From positions 620,001-684,000 of the forward strand of contig NZ_VCDI01000002.1 in NCBI RefSeq assembly GCF_005844085.1: 64,000 nucleotides of DNA, read 5' to 3'. Shown in pieces: positions 1 through 8,687 of this stretch; position 1 is the stretch's first letter, and every line of letters starts with the position of its first letter. The translations under genes and the position numbers were made by a program. Below the pieces are notes generated by a model. The model was not told where the DNA came from and searched no databases. It saw nothing but the letters and a program-made list of their open reading frames with translations. This DNA comes from Lichenicoccus roseus. Lineage in GTDB: Bacteria; Pseudomonadota; Alphaproteobacteria; Acetobacterales; Acetobacteraceae.

Positions 1-330
1 ATCGCAGAGAACGCGCATGTCCGCCTCGGCGCCGCGTCGCAGAGCGACGGCGCGCGCATCATGCGCCGCACCTACTCCTACAACGACGGCCTCAGCATGG
101 TCGCCGAGCGCTGGCCGCCCTGGCGCCAGGGCCTCGAATACGATGCCGGCCTGCTGTTCGTCGCCTACCAGAAGGACCCGCGCGCCGGCTTCACGCGCAT
201 GTTCGACCGGATGTCCAGGCTCGACCTGCTCAACCAGTACGCGACCCATGTCGCCAGCGGGCTGTTCGCCTGCCCCGGCGGCGTCGCGCCCGGCGAGTTC
301 ATCGGCCAGAAACTGTTCGCCAGCGTCTGA
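1..330 (+). CDS. DyP-type haem peroxidase, C-terminal part (5' end outside window)
   Basis: Open from the first base in frame 1 to a TGA at 328. The visible 109 residues match the C-terminal part of dye-decolorising peroxidases of the EfeB/deferrochelatase group: a histidine in ENAHVR placed like the proximal haem ligand, the RRTYSYNDG turn, then an AGLLFVAYQKDP strand and a final FACPGGV segment with G..IGQ.LF. These enzymes bind haem b and use peroxide; EfeB-type members are exported and take part in iron acquisition. The following genes form a ferric-iron ABC transporter, which agrees with an iron role. The N-terminus, any Tat signal and the distal Asp/Arg lie outside the window, so the subfamily stays open. 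Confidence 0.85.
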   Translation: MAENAHVRLGAASQSDGARIMRRTYSYNDGLSMVAERWPPWRQGLEYDAGLLFVAYQKDPRAGFTRMFDRMSRLDLLNQYATHVASGLFACPGGVAPGEFIGQKLFASV

Positions 331-342
331 CCTGCGATCGAG

Positions 343-364
343 GGCGCGGCCCCAGGGCCGCGCC
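343..364 (+). terminator. Strong GC hairpin between peroxidase and iron-binding protein genes
   Basis: Perfect 9-bp stem GGCGCGGCC / GGCCGCGCC (343-351 with 356-364) with a four-base loop, placed 12 bases after the peroxidase stop and 16 bases before the next start codon. There is no T-run after it, so it is either a factor-dependent terminator or attenuator, or a processing/stability hairpin. Such elements often set the expression ratio between a binding protein gene and its neighbours; that use here is inferred. Confidence 0.4.
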
Positions 365-380
365 GTAGCGGAGTTCCCGA

Positions 381-1415
381 ATGCATCACGATCTTCCGCG
401 CCGGCCCGCCGCCGGCCGCCGCACCTTCCTGCTCGGCGCGATGCTGGCGGCGCTGGCGCTGCCGGCCGCGTCCCACGCCGCCGAGACCCTGACGCTGTAC
501 AGCGGCCAGCACGAGCAGACCGTCGACCAGCTTGTCGAGGGCTTCCGCACGCAGACCGGCATCGTCGTGAAGGTGCACAGCGGCGAGGGGCCGGAATTGG
601 CCAACCAGCTGCTGACCGAAGGCAAGGCGTCGTCAGCCGACATCTACTTCACCGAGAACTCCCCGGAACTGCAGCTGCTGTCCGAGCACGGGCTGCTGGC
701 TCCGGTGGACCGGGCGACGCTGGCGCAGGTGCCGGCGCGCTACAGCTCCGACCAGGGTGCCTGGCTCGGCGTGCTCGCCCGCCAGAACGTGCTCGCCTAC
801 AACGCCTCCAAGGTCGCCGCCGACGCGCTGCCCGCCTCGGTGCTCGATCTCGCGCAGCCGGCCTGGAAGGGGCGCGTCGGCATCGCGCCGTCCGATGGCG
901 ACTTCCTGCCGCTGGTCAGCGCGGTGATCGCGATGAAGGGCGAGGATGGCGCGCTGCAATGGCTGCGCGGCCTGCAGCGCAACGCGCAGAATTTCGACGA
1001 CGACGAGGCCGTGGTGGCGGCGGTGGATCGCGGTTCGGTCGCCACCGGCATCGTCAACAACTACTACTGGGAGCGGCTGCGCGAGGAGCACGGCGCCAAG
1101 GGCATGCGCAGCGCGATCCACGAATTCGCCCCCGGCGACGTCGGCGCGCTGGTCAACGTGTCCGGCGCCGCGGTGCTCAGGACCAGCAAGCACCAGGCCG
1201 CCGCGCAGCGCTTCCTGGCCTACCTGGTGAGCGCTCCGGTGCAGGCCGGGCTGGGCCGCTCGAACGTCACCTTCGAATATCCGCTGCGCCCCGGCATCGC
1301 CGCCAACCCGGCGCTGACGCCGCTCGACAGGCTGTCGCCGCCGCGAATCGGCTGGACGAAGCTCGGCGACGACAGCCAGGCGGTGGCGCTGCTGCGCAAG
1401 GCCGGCCTGCTCTGA
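381..1415 (+). CDS. fbpA: Ferric-iron ABC transporter, periplasmic binding protein (FbpA-like)
   Basis: 344 residues. The N-terminus has a twin-arginine-like GRRTFLLG motif and hydrophobic stretch ending near SHAAE (residue 35), so it is exported, possibly by Tat. The mature part starts with LTLYSGQHEQ, typical of iron-binding proteins of the FbpA/FutA family, and carries the adjacent tyrosines (NNYYW, Tyr228-229) that ligate Fe3+ in this family. A GGAG lies seven bases ahead of the ATG. It precedes the fused permease (overlapping at its stop codon) and the ATPase, so the three make a complete importer. Fe3+ is the expected ligand; free or siderophore-bound iron cannot be told apart here. Confidence 0.9.
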   Translation: MHHDLPRRPAAGRRTFLLGAMLAALALPAASHAAETLTLYSGQHEQTVDQLVEGFRTQTGIVVKVHSGEGPELANQLLTEGKASSADIYFTENSPELQLLSEHGLLAPVDRATLAQVPARYSSDQGAWLGVLARQNVLAYNASKVAADALPASVLDLAQPAWKGRVGIAPSDGDFLPLVSAVIAMKGEDGALQWLRGLQRNAQNFDDDEAVVAAVDRGSVATGIVNNYYWERLREEHGAKGMRSAIHEFAPGDVGALVNVSGAAVLRTSKHQAAAQRFLAYLVSAPVQAGLGRSNVTFEYPLRPGIAANPALTPLDRLSPPRIGWTKLGDDSQAVALLRKAGLL

Positions 1416-2983
1416 TCCCGGCGGCGGCCCGCGCGAGGCTGCTGCCGCCGTCGCACGGGCTCCTGCTGGCCGCCGCCTGCATCGGGCCGCTGCTCGTGCT
1501 GGTGCCGATCCTGACCATCCTGGGCCAGGCGGCATGGATCGCCCCGGGGGAAGCGGCCGGGCTGCTGTTCCGGCCGCTGGTCGGCCGGCTGCTGGAAAAC
1601 ACGGTGTCGCTGGTGGCGGCGAGCACGGTGGCAGCGGCCCTGGTCGGCACCGCCGTCGCCTGGTGCGTCGAGCGGACGCGGTTGCCCGGGCGACGGATCT
1701 GGGCCGTGCTGGTGGCGGTGCCGCTGGCGATCCCGCCGTTCGTCACCTCCTATGCCTGGGTGTCCCTGAGCGACGGGCTGCAGGATTTCGCGGGTGCCCT
1801 GCTGGTGGTCACCAGCGCCTACTATCCGCTGATCTACCTGCCGGTGGCGGCCGCGCTGCGCGGCATGGACCCGGCACTGGAGGAGACCGCGCGCGCCCTC
1901 GGCTGCAGCCCGTCGGCCTGCTTTTGGCGCGTGGTGCTGCCGCAGCTTCGCCCGGCCCTGTTCGGCGGCATGCTGCTGGTGGCACTTAACGTCATGGTGG
2001 AGTTCGGCGCGTTCTCGCTGCTGCGCTACCGGACCTTCACCACCGAGATCTATGCCGAATACCGCACCGGCTTTGCCGGATCCGGCGCCGCGCTGCTCGC
2101 CGCCGTGCTGGTGCTGGGCTGCCTGCTTCTGCTGGCCGGCGAGGCCTTCCTGCGTGGCCGCAGCCGCTATGCCCGCGTCGCCCGTTTCACCCGCCGCCCG
2201 GCGACCCTGCTGGGACTGGGCTGGACCGTGCTGCCGGTGCTGGCCGGGCTCGCCCTGCTGGTGGCGCTGACCATCGGCGTGCCGGTCGGCATGGTGCTGT
2301 ACTGGCTGACCCAGCCCGGTTCGGCGGCGTCCAGCCCGGTGCTCGCGACCTTGTCCGGCCTGGTGTCGGCGACGCTCGCCTCGGTCGGCTTCGGGGCGGC
2401 GGCGGCCGGCCTTACGGTCGCACTGGCAATCCCGCTCGGCTACCTCGCGGTGCGGCATCCGGGACGCGCCGCGACGACGCTCGAGCGTGCCAGCTTCCTG
2501 GCCCAGGGCGTGCCGGGGATCGTGGTGGCGCTGGCGCTGGTCGGCATCGCCGTGCAGCTGCTGCGTCCGCTGTACCAGAGCGCCGGCCTGCTGGTGGTGG
2601 CCTACTCGATCCTGTTCCTGCCGCTGGCGCTGGTCGGCGTGCGGACCGCCTTCGCGCAGGTGCCGCGCGGTCTCGACGAGGCGGCGCGGTCGCTCGGCCT
2701 CGCCTGGCCGGAACTTTTCCGGCGCGTGCTGCTGCCGGTGGCCGGACCCGGGCTGGGTGCGGCGGCGGCGCTGGTGTTCGTCTCCACCGTGACCGAGCTC
2801 ACCACCACGCTGCTGCTGTCGCCGATCGGCACCCGCACGCTGGCGACCCAGGTCTGGGTGGACACCTCGACGCTGGCCTTCGCCGCCGCGGCGCCCTACG
2901 CGGCGCTGATGGTGACGCTGTCGCTGCTGTCGACCTGGCTGCTGGTGCGCCGGTACGGCGCCGGTGTCGCGGGGATGTCGTGA
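1412..2983 (+). CDS. fbpB: Ferric-iron ABC transporter, fused permease (FbpB-like)
   Basis: About 523 residues with two binding-protein-dependent permease halves in tandem (roughly residues 40-260 and 300-520), the usual fused FbpB arrangement with about 12 membrane segments. Each half has the EAA-type loop: EETARALGCSP..FWRVVLP in the first, DEAARSLGLAWPELFRRVLLP in the second. The start is unresolved: the first in-frame ATG/GTG/TTG after the upstream stop is a GTG at 1496, inside the first membrane segment. The coordinate given is a CTG that overlaps the fbpA stop as CTGA, mimicking the ATGA couplings elsewhere in this window. The 3' end overlaps the ATPase gene by GTGA. Confidence 0.85.
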   Translation: MIPAAARARLLPPSHGLLLAAACIGPLLVLVPILTILGQAAWIAPGEAAGLLFRPLVGRLLENTVSLVAASTVAAALVGTAVAWCVERTRLPGRRIWAVLVAVPLAIPPFVTSYAWVSLSDGLQDFAGALLVVTSAYYPLIYLPVAAALRGMDPALEETARALGCSPSACFWRVVLPQLRPALFGGMLLVALNVMVEFGAFSLLRYRTFTTEIYAEYRTGFAGSGAALLAAVLVLGCLLLLAGEAFLRGRSRYARVARFTRRPATLLGLGWTVLPVLAGLALLVALTIGVPVGMVLYWLTQPGSAASSPVLATLSGLVSATLASVGFGAAAAGLTVALAIPLGYLAVRHPGRAATTLERASFLAQGVPGIVVALALVGIAVQLLRPLYQSAGLLVVAYSILFLPLALVGVRTAFAQVPRGLDEAARSLGLAWPELFRRVLLPVAGPGLGAAAALVFVSTVTELTTTLLLSPIGTRTLATQVWVDTSTLAFAAAAPYAALMVTLSLLSTWLLVRRYGAGVAGMS

Positions 2984-4038
2984 GCCTCCGCCAGGCCGAG
3001 ACCGCCGAGCTCGTCGTCGAAGGCCTCGGCAAGTCGTTCGCGGGCCGCGCGGTGCTGTCCGGCATCGACCTGCAGGTGCCGTCCGGCAGCCTGCTCGCCG
3101 TGCTGGGCGCGTCGGGTGGCGGCAAGACCACGCTGCTGCGCCTGCTGTGCGGCTTCGAGCGCGCCGATGCCGGCAGCATCCGTGTCGGCGGCCGGCTGCT
3201 GGCGGGGGACGGCCTGCATGTGCCGGCGCATCGGCGGCGGATCGGCTACGTGGCGCAGGATGGCGCGCTGTTCCCGCATCTCACGGTCGCGGGGAACGTG
3301 CTGTTCGGCCTGCCGCGCGCCTTGCGTCGCGACCTCGGGCGGGCGGCGGCGCTGCTGGAGGCGGTCGGGCTGCCGGCCCGGTTCGCCACCCGCCAGCCGC
3401 ACGAGCTGTCCGGCGGTGAGCAGCAGCGCGTGGCGCTGGCGCGCGCGCTCGCACCGTCGCCGGCGCTGGTGCTGCTCGACGAGCCGTTCTCCGCGCTCGA
3501 TGCCGCCTTGCGCGAGGAGACCCGCAGCAGCGTGGCCGCCGCGCTCGCCGCCGTCGGCGCCACCGCGGTGCTGGTGACGCACGACCAGGCCGAGGCGCTG
3601 TCGCTCGGGCACCAGGTAGCGGTGCTGCGCAGCGGCCGGATGGTGCAGGTGGCGACGCCGGACGTGCTGTACCGGCAGCCGGCGGATGCCGCGCTGGCCG
3701 GCTTCATCGGCGAGGCGGTGCTGTTACCGGGCGAGGCAGACGGCGCCCGGGTGCATTGTGCGCTGGGATCGCTCCATCTGCTGCGGCCGGCGCATGGTCG
3801 CATCGAGGTCATGATACGCCCGGAGCAGATCCGGCTGATCGAGACCACTGCCTCGGACGACGGCCCGCGCGGCGTGGTGGAGCGCGCGGGTTTCGGCGGT
3901 CACGACTCGCTGGTCGAGATCAGGCTGCAGCATTCGGGGGAGCTGGTTTCGGCGCGGGTGCCGGGCTACGCGATGCCCGAACCCGGCCGGATCGTTGCCC
4001 TGCGGGTCGAGGGGGCGGTGCTGGGCTACCCGGCCTGA
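2980..4038 (+). CDS. fbpC: Ferric-iron ABC transporter, ATPase (FbpC-like)
   Basis: 352 residues, GTG start overlapping the permease stop. Walker A GASGGGKT at 43-50, Q-loop near VAQDG (91-95), signature LSGGEQQR at 143-150, Walker B LVLLDEP at 163-169, switch histidine in VTHDQAEAL. The last ~110 residues form a TOBE-type regulatory region starting around MIRPEQIRL. Domain order and length are typical for FbpC/AfuC/PotA-like importer ATPases. It energises the permease just upstream. This is the last gene of the iron operon; the next 400 bases have no convincing gene. Confidence 0.9.
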   Translation: MSLRQAETAELVVEGLGKSFAGRAVLSGIDLQVPSGSLLAVLGASGGGKTTLLRLLCGFERADAGSIRVGGRLLAGDGLHVPAHRRRIGYVAQDGALFPHLTVAGNVLFGLPRALRRDLGRAAALLEAVGLPARFATRQPHELSGGEQQRVALARALAPSPALVLLDEPFSALDAALREETRSSVAAALAAVGATAVLVTHDQAEALSLGHQVAVLRSGRMVQVATPDVLYRQPADAALAGFIGEAVLLPGEADGARVHCALGSLHLLRPAHGRIEVMIRPEQIRLIETTASDDGPRGVVERAGFGGHDSLVEIRLQHSGELVSARVPGYAMPEPGRIVALRVEGAVLGYPA

Positions 4039-4447
4039 GGCATGGCGTGCCGGCCCGCCCCGGCGAGGCGCCCCGCCGCCGAGGCCCGTCGGCTTCCGGG
4101 CCGGTTCCAGCCTGCCGATCCGGCCGAGACCGCGCGGCGGAATGTTCACGTAGAGGGATCCGTGGGCTCCGGCGGGTATGACGGAGGTCTCATGCCAGAT
4201 TCTGAGATCGCCACCGGTGCCGACGCGACGCCGGGAGGCTCGCCAGGCTGGTAGCTGCGCGCGGTCGGCGGCGCCGGCGAACGCCTGCAGATGCGCGGCG
4301 CTGCGCCAGTATCGCACCGGGCGCGACCGGCGCCGGCGCCAGCCTGCTGGCCGAAGTGGTGATGCGCCGGTTCGCGGGGGCCGGGTTCCGGTCATCAACA
4401 GGTGGCGAGCCGTCAACCGGACAGCGTGCCGGAGGCTTGGTCCCGCC
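4039..4447 (+). other. 409-bp stretch without a convincing gene
   Basis: Between the iron ATPase and the small lipoprotein gene. Short open frames exist on both strands but have low-complexity Arg/Pro/Ala composition and no family resemblance. No T-rich terminator and no recognised riboswitch core was seen. It must contain the end of the iron transcript and the promoter of the lipoprotein gene. Confidence 0.5.
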
Positions 4448-4672
4448 ATGAAGATGCCGCTCGCGATCCTTGCCTGCCTTGCCCTGACCATCGGGCTGTG
4501 CGCTTGCGGCCCGCTGCCGCCGGGATCCGAGCCGGCGCCGATGATCATCCACGATAGCGGACCGGCGACGCCCGACTATCTCGGCAATGGCGGGATGGGG
4601 CCGGGCGGCGCCAATGGCGGCATGGGCATGGAAGGCGGCATCCAGGCGGGTGGCGGACCGGCGCTACCTTGA
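4448..4672 (+). CDS. Small glycine/methionine-rich lipoprotein
   Basis: 74 residues starting MKMPLAILACLALTIGLC, a short basic start plus hydrophobic core, followed by a lipobox-like LCAC with Cys20 as probable lipid anchor. The mature part is Pro-rich and then repeats GGM units (GNGGMGPGG, NGGMGMEGG). No family recognised. I chose this ATG because it begins the signal peptide; longer upstream readings lose it. Probably an envelope protein of unknown role; it is a single gene, ending ten bases from the convergent SDR gene. Confidence 0.6.
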   Translation: MKMPLAILACLALTIGLCACGPLPPGSEPAPMIIHDSGPATPDYLGNGGMGPGGANGGMGMEGGIQAGGGPALP

Positions 4673-4682
4673 AGTTCGCGGC

Positions 4683-5441
4683 TCAAGCCGCCGCCGACGC
4701 CGGCCCGAACCACTCCACCGCGTCCGCCCCTGCAGGCAGCTTCATCGGACACGCCGGATCGGTGGCTGCGCGCCACACCGCCTCGGAAACGTCGGCCGCG
4801 TGGGTCACCGCACCGGTCGTCTCATGCAACCGGGCGAACACAAGCGCCGCCAGGTCGGTGTAGGCAGGCGGGATGTCCAGCCCCATGCGGGCACGGACGT
4901 TGGCACCGAAAGCGGTATCCGGTGCACGGCCCGGCAGCACCAGCCGGACCCGGACGCCGAACTGCTCGAGCTCGAGCGCCATCGACTCCGTGAATGCGTT
5001 CACCGCGGCCTTGCTGGCGGTGTAGACCGAGAGCAGCGGCAGCGAGCGCAGGGTGACGCTGGACGTCACGTTGACGACGACGCCGGCCCGGCGCTGGCGG
5101 AACTGCGGCAGCACCGCGCTGGTCATCGCGATGGTGCCGAACGTGTTGGTTTCGAAGACCTCGCGCGCCTTGGCCATCGACAGCTCCTCCACGGTGTTGA
5201 GCATCCCGACGCCGGCGTTGTTCACCAGCACGTCGATCGGGCCGGCGGTCTCCACCGCCTGCGCGATGCTGCCGGCGTCGGTCACGTCGAGCGGCAGGAT
5301 GCGTAGCCGGTCGGAAGCCGGCAGCAGGTCGTGGCGCGGCGTGCGCATGGTCGCGATCACGCTCCATTCGCGGTCGAGGAACAGCCCGGCGATGTCGAGG
5401 CCGAAGCCGGACGAGCATCCGGTGATGAGGATAGTTGCCAT
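4683..5441 (-). CDS. Short-chain dehydrogenase/reductase
   Basis: 252 residues, classical SDR. Nucleotide-binding TGCSSGFG at 7-14, NNAG at 74-77, catalytic Ser near VTSS (127-128), Tyr140 and Lys144 in YTASK. The start was set at the ATG that begins MATILITG, the Rossmann strand; an open frame extends upstream but adds nothing family-like. It is divergently transcribed from an AraC-type regulator, separated by 97 bases, so it is the likely target of that regulator. The substrate is unknown; the sequence belongs to the broad group of oxidoreductases annotated as SDR family proteins with retinol/steroid-dehydrogenase-like features. Confidence 0.85.
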   Translation of the reverse strand: MATILITGCSSGFGLDIAGLFLDREWSVIATMRTPRHDLLPASDRLRILPLDVTDAGSIAQAVETAGPIDVLVNNAGVGMLNTVEELSMAKAREVFETNTFGTIAMTSAVLPQFRQRRAGVVVNVTSSVTLRSLPLLSVYTASKAAVNAFTESMALELEQFGVRVRLVLPGRAPDTAFGANVRARMGLDIPPAYTDLAALVFARLHETTGAVTHAADVSEAVWRAATDPACPMKLPAGADAVEWFGPASAAA

Positions 5442-5538
5442 GTGGGGCTCCTGTCGAAGGGGGAAGTCGGCAGGGTAGGGCCGCAGCCACGGACGTGATA
5501 CGATCCGCAGTCCACCAGGCATTGGCCAAAGTCCAGAA

Positions 5539-6441
5539 ATGTCCGATCCGCTTACCCAGGTCGTCGGCCTGCTGCAGCCCAATGCCTCGTTCTCGAAACG
5601 CGTCAGCGCCTCCGGCGCCTGGTCGGTGCGCCGATCCGAGGAGGGGCGCCCGTTCTACTGCGTGCTGCTCGACGGCGCCTGCCGCCTGCTGTTGCCGGGC
5701 GAGGCGCCGCTTACCCTGCAAGCCGGCGACTTCGTGCTGGTGCCGGCGGCTCACGACTTCACCATGCGCAGCATCGAGGCGCCCCCGGCCGGCGTCGAGT
5801 TCGTTCCGGTCGAGACCGGCCCCGGCACTTTCCGGCTCGGCGACGCCGATGCGCCGCCGGACATACGGGTTCTGCTGGGACATTTTGCCTTCGGCTCGGA
5901 TGATGCCGATCTGCTGGTATCGCTGCTGCCGCACCTCCTGCACGTTCGTGGGCAGCAGCGCCTCACCACGCTCGTCACCGTCCTGAACGAGGAGTCGCGC
6001 GCCGACCGACCCGGGCGCGACATGGTGCTGGCGCGGCTGCTCGAGATCGTGCTCATCGAGGCGCTGCGCTGTACCGCGGGTCCTGCGGCTTCGCCCGGCC
6101 TGCTGCGCGGTCTCGCCGACCACCGGCTGGCGGTGGCGCTGCGGCAGATGCATGACCGCCCGCGCCAGGCCTGGACGGTGGGCGAGCTGGCGCGCAGGGC
6201 GGCGCTGTCGCGATCAGGCTTCTTCGAGCGCTTCCGCAGCGAGGTCGGCGTGGCGCCGATGGAGTATCTGCTGGGCTGGCGCATGACGCTGGCCAAGGAC
6301 CTGCTGCGCCGGGAGCGCACCGGCGTGGCGGTGGTCGCGGAGCAGGTCGGCTACGCCTCGGCCAGCACCTTCAGCACCGCCTTCACCCGCCATGTCGGCG
6401 TGCCGCCGGTTCTCTACGCGCGCGTGGGGCGGTCGGGGTGA
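5539..6441 (+). CDS. AraC-family transcriptional regulator
   Basis: 300 residues. The N-terminal half (about 1-190) is the cupin-like sensing domain of the AraC N-terminal group, with RPFYCVLLDGACRLLLPG and the AGDFVLVP strand. The C-terminal ~95 residues hold the two helix-turn-helix units: WTVGELARRAALSRSGFFERF and VAVVAEQVGYASASTFSTAF, ending in the family's G.PP..Y signature. Divergent from the SDR gene, which it probably controls together with itself. Its 3' end overlaps the convergent SDR gene by 28 bases, unusual for a convergent pair but both frames are well supported. Confidence 0.9.
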   Translation: MSDPLTQVVGLLQPNASFSKRVSASGAWSVRRSEEGRPFYCVLLDGACRLLLPGEAPLTLQAGDFVLVPAAHDFTMRSIEAPPAGVEFVPVETGPGTFRLGDADAPPDIRVLLGHFAFGSDDADLLVSLLPHLLHVRGQQRLTTLVTVLNEESRADRPGRDMVLARLLEIVLIEALRCTAGPAASPGLLRGLADHRLAVALRQMHDRPRQAWTVGELARRAALSRSGFFERFRSEVGVAPMEYLLGWRMTLAKDLLRRERTGVAVVAEQVGYASASTFSTAFTRHVGVPPVLYARVGRSG

Positions 6442-7163
6442 GTGGACGTGGTGGCCGGCGTCACCAGATCGGCATGCCGCGCGGATCCTGGCAGGCACAG
6501 CGCCACGACGGCATCCGCCACCGCCTCCGGACGGGGAAGCCCCGAGGCATCCTCGCCCGGCATCGCCTGCGCGCGCAGCCGGGTCGCCACCGCGCCGGGA
6601 TCGAACAGGTTGACGCGCAGCCGGCGGTGCGACGCGACCTCGTCGGCCCAGCTCAGCACCAGGTTCTCCATCGCCGCCTTGCCGGCGCCGAGCAGGCCCC
6701 AGTAGGCGACCGGGGAGCGTGCATGGGCGTCCGTGAGGAAGACGGCGCGACCGGCGGGTGAGGCCAGCAGCAGCGGCGACGTGGTGCGTATCAGCCGCCA
6801 TGACGCCGTGGCGTTGACCGCCAGGCTACGCGCGAAATCGCGGTCGGTGGCGTGCGGCACCGGGGTGAGGGCGCCGAGGGTGGCCGCGGCGTGCACCAGT
6901 ATGTCGAGCCGCCCGAACCGGCTGGCCAGGCTCGGTCCGATGCCGTCGAGGGCGGCGCCGTCCTCGAGATCGAGCGGCAGCAGGGTGCAGCCCGCCCCGC
7001 CCGCCGTCCGGACCAGATCGTCGGTCTCCTCGAGGCCGCCCGGGCTGCGCGCCGTCAGCACGCAGTGCGCGCCGAGGGCCGCCAGCGCGCAGGCGACGGC
7101 CCGGCCGATGCCGCGGCTGGCGCCGGTGACCAGCGCCACGCTGTCCTGCAGCGGTGGCGGCAC
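6414..7163 (-). CDS. SDR-fold protein with altered catalytic residues
   Basis: 249 residues with a normal SDR cofactor site (TGASRGIG at 13-20) and overall fold. The active site looks degenerate. At the place of YxxxK the sequence is LGAGK, so the Tyr is Leu158 (Lys162 kept). The catalytic Ser region reads FLTDAHA, and NNAG is replaced by HAAA. The nearest tyrosine (Tyr154) is displaced by one helical turn. It lies two bases after the purF stop, so it is probably cotranscribed with cvpA-purF. It may be a non-enzymatic NAD(P)-binding protein or use a shifted Tyr; alignment by eye only. Confidence 0.8.
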   Translation of the reverse strand: MPPPLQDSVALVTGASRGIGRAVACALAALGAHCVLTARSPGGLEETDDLVRTAGGAGCTLLPLDLEDGAALDGIGPSLASRFGRLDILVHAAATLGALTPVPHATDRDFARSLAVNATASWRLIRTTSPLLLASPAGRAVFLTDAHARSPVAYWGLLGAGKAAMENLVLSWADEVASHRRLRVNLFDPGAVATRLRAQAMPGEDASGLPRPEAVADAVVALCLPGSARHADLVTPATTSTHPDRPTRA

Positions 7164-7165
7164 GT

Positions 7166-8686
7166 TCAGCGGGAGGTGACGAGTTCCGTCTGCCGCGCCT
7201 GGCTATCCACATCCACGTCGGCGAGGCTGATCGGATACTGGCCGGTGAAGCAGGCGTCGCAATAGAACGGCTGCTCGGGATCGCGCCCCGGCCGGCCGAG
7301 CGCGCGATACAGCCCGTCGAGCGAGATGAAGGCGAGGCTGTCGGCGCCGATGAGATGCGCCATCTCCTCGACGGTGTGCTGCGCCGCCAGCAGCTTGCTG
7401 CGCTCCGGCGTGTCGATGCCGTAGAAGCAGGAATGCGTCGTCGGTGGCGACGAGATGCGCATGTGCACCTCGGTGGCGCCGGCGGCGCGTACCATCTCGA
7501 CGATCTTGCGGCTGGTGGTGCCGCGCACGATGGAATCGTCCACCAGGATGACGCGGCGTCCCTCGATGGTGGCGCGGTTGGCGGAATGCTTGAGCTTGAC
7601 GCCAAGGTTGCGGATCTGGTCGGTCGGCTCGATGAAGGTGCGGCCGACATAGTGGTTGCGTATGATGCCGAGCTCGAACGGGATGCCGCTCTCCACCGAA
7701 TAGCCCATCGCCGACGGCACGCCGGAATCCGGTACCGGAACGATGACATCGGCCTCGACGGCGCTCTCGCGTGCAAGCTCGGCGCCGATGCGCTTGCGCG
7801 CGTCGTATACCGCATGGCCATCCAGCACCGAGTCCGGCCGTGCGAAATAGATGTATTCGAACACGCAGAAGTGGCCACGCTTCGGCGCGAACGGCTTGAT
7901 CGATCGCACACCGGAATGGTCTATCACCACGATCTCGCCGGGTTCGACGTCGCGCACGAACTCGGCGCCAACGATGTCGAGCGCGCAGCTCTCGCTGGCC
8001 AGCACCCAGGCCGGACCTGCAGCCTTGTCTGCACCGGCCTCGTTGGCGATGCGGCCCAGGATCAATGGCCGCACGCCGAGTGGATCGCGCACGCCGATCA
8101 GGGCCTGCTGGGTCAGCACGGTGAGCGAGTAGGCGCCGACCACCTGCTTGAGCGCATCGATCAGCCGGTCGTTGACCGTCGAATACAGGCTGATCGCGAT
8201 CAGGTGGATGAACACCTCGCTGTCGGTGGTGGACTGGAAGATGCAGCCGCGGCGGACCAGTGCGCGACGCAGCGACAGCGCGTTGGTGAGGTTGCCGTTG
8301 TGCGCCACCGCCAGGCCGCCGAATTCGAACTCGGCGAACAGCGGCTGCACGTTGCGCAGGATGGTGGCACCCGTGGTGGCGTAGCGGTTGTGGCCGATCG
8401 CCGAGTGACCCGGCAGGCCGGCGATGATGCGCGCGTCGCTGAACACGTCGCCGACCAGCCCCATGCCCTTGTGGGTATGGAAGCCGGTGACGCCGGGCCG
8501 GGTCTCGTCGTTGTAGCTGACGATGCCGGTGGCCTCCTGGCCGCGATGCTGCAGGGCATGCAGCCCGAGTGCGGTCATCGCGCCAGCGTCGTGCGCGTTC
8601 CAGATGCCGAACACGCCGCATTCCTCGTGCGGCTTGTCGTCGTCGTGTCCGTCCAGGCTGTAGGTCAGCGGCGGGAACTCGACCAT
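7166..8686 (-). CDS. purF: Amidophosphoribosyltransferase
   Basis: 506 residues; first committed step of purine synthesis, transferring glutamine ammonia to PRPP to give 5-phosphoribosylamine, in the cytosol. The N-terminal glutamine amidotransferase begins after a 22-residue propeptide with nucleophile Cys23 (EECGVFGIW). The PRPP loop reads VILVDDSIVRGT. Cysteines in GHFCVFEY, HSCFYG and YCDACF match the 4Fe-4S type (Bacillus-like) rather than the E. coli type. The ATG is preceded by GGAGAG at eight bases and lies one base after the cvpA stop. Complete and typical. Confidence 0.97.
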   Translation of the reverse strand: MVEFPPLTYSLDGHDDDKPHEECGVFGIWNAHDAGAMTALGLHALQHRGQEATGIVSYNDETRPGVTGFHTHKGMGLVGDVFSDARIIAGLPGHSAIGHNRYATTGATILRNVQPLFAEFEFGGLAVAHNGNLTNALSLRRALVRRGCIFQSTTDSEVFIHLIAISLYSTVNDRLIDALKQVVGAYSLTVLTQQALIGVRDPLGVRPLILGRIANEAGADKAAGPAWVLASESCALDIVGAEFVRDVEPGEIVVIDHSGVRSIKPFAPKRGHFCVFEYIYFARPDSVLDGHAVYDARKRIGAELARESAVEADVIVPVPDSGVPSAMGYSVESGIPFELGIIRNHYVGRTFIEPTDQIRNLGVKLKHSANRATIEGRRVILVDDSIVRGTTSRKIVEMVRAAGATEVHMRISSPPTTHSCFYGIDTPERSKLLAAQHTVEEMAHLIGADSLAFISLDGLYRALGRPGRDPEQPFYCDACFTGQYPISLADVDVDSQARQTELVTSR

Positions 8687-8687
8687 G

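Noticed and set aside
4042-4254. Small open frame after the iron ATPase
   Set aside because: Pro/Arg/Ala text, no ribosome site, no recognised feature; treated as non-coding.
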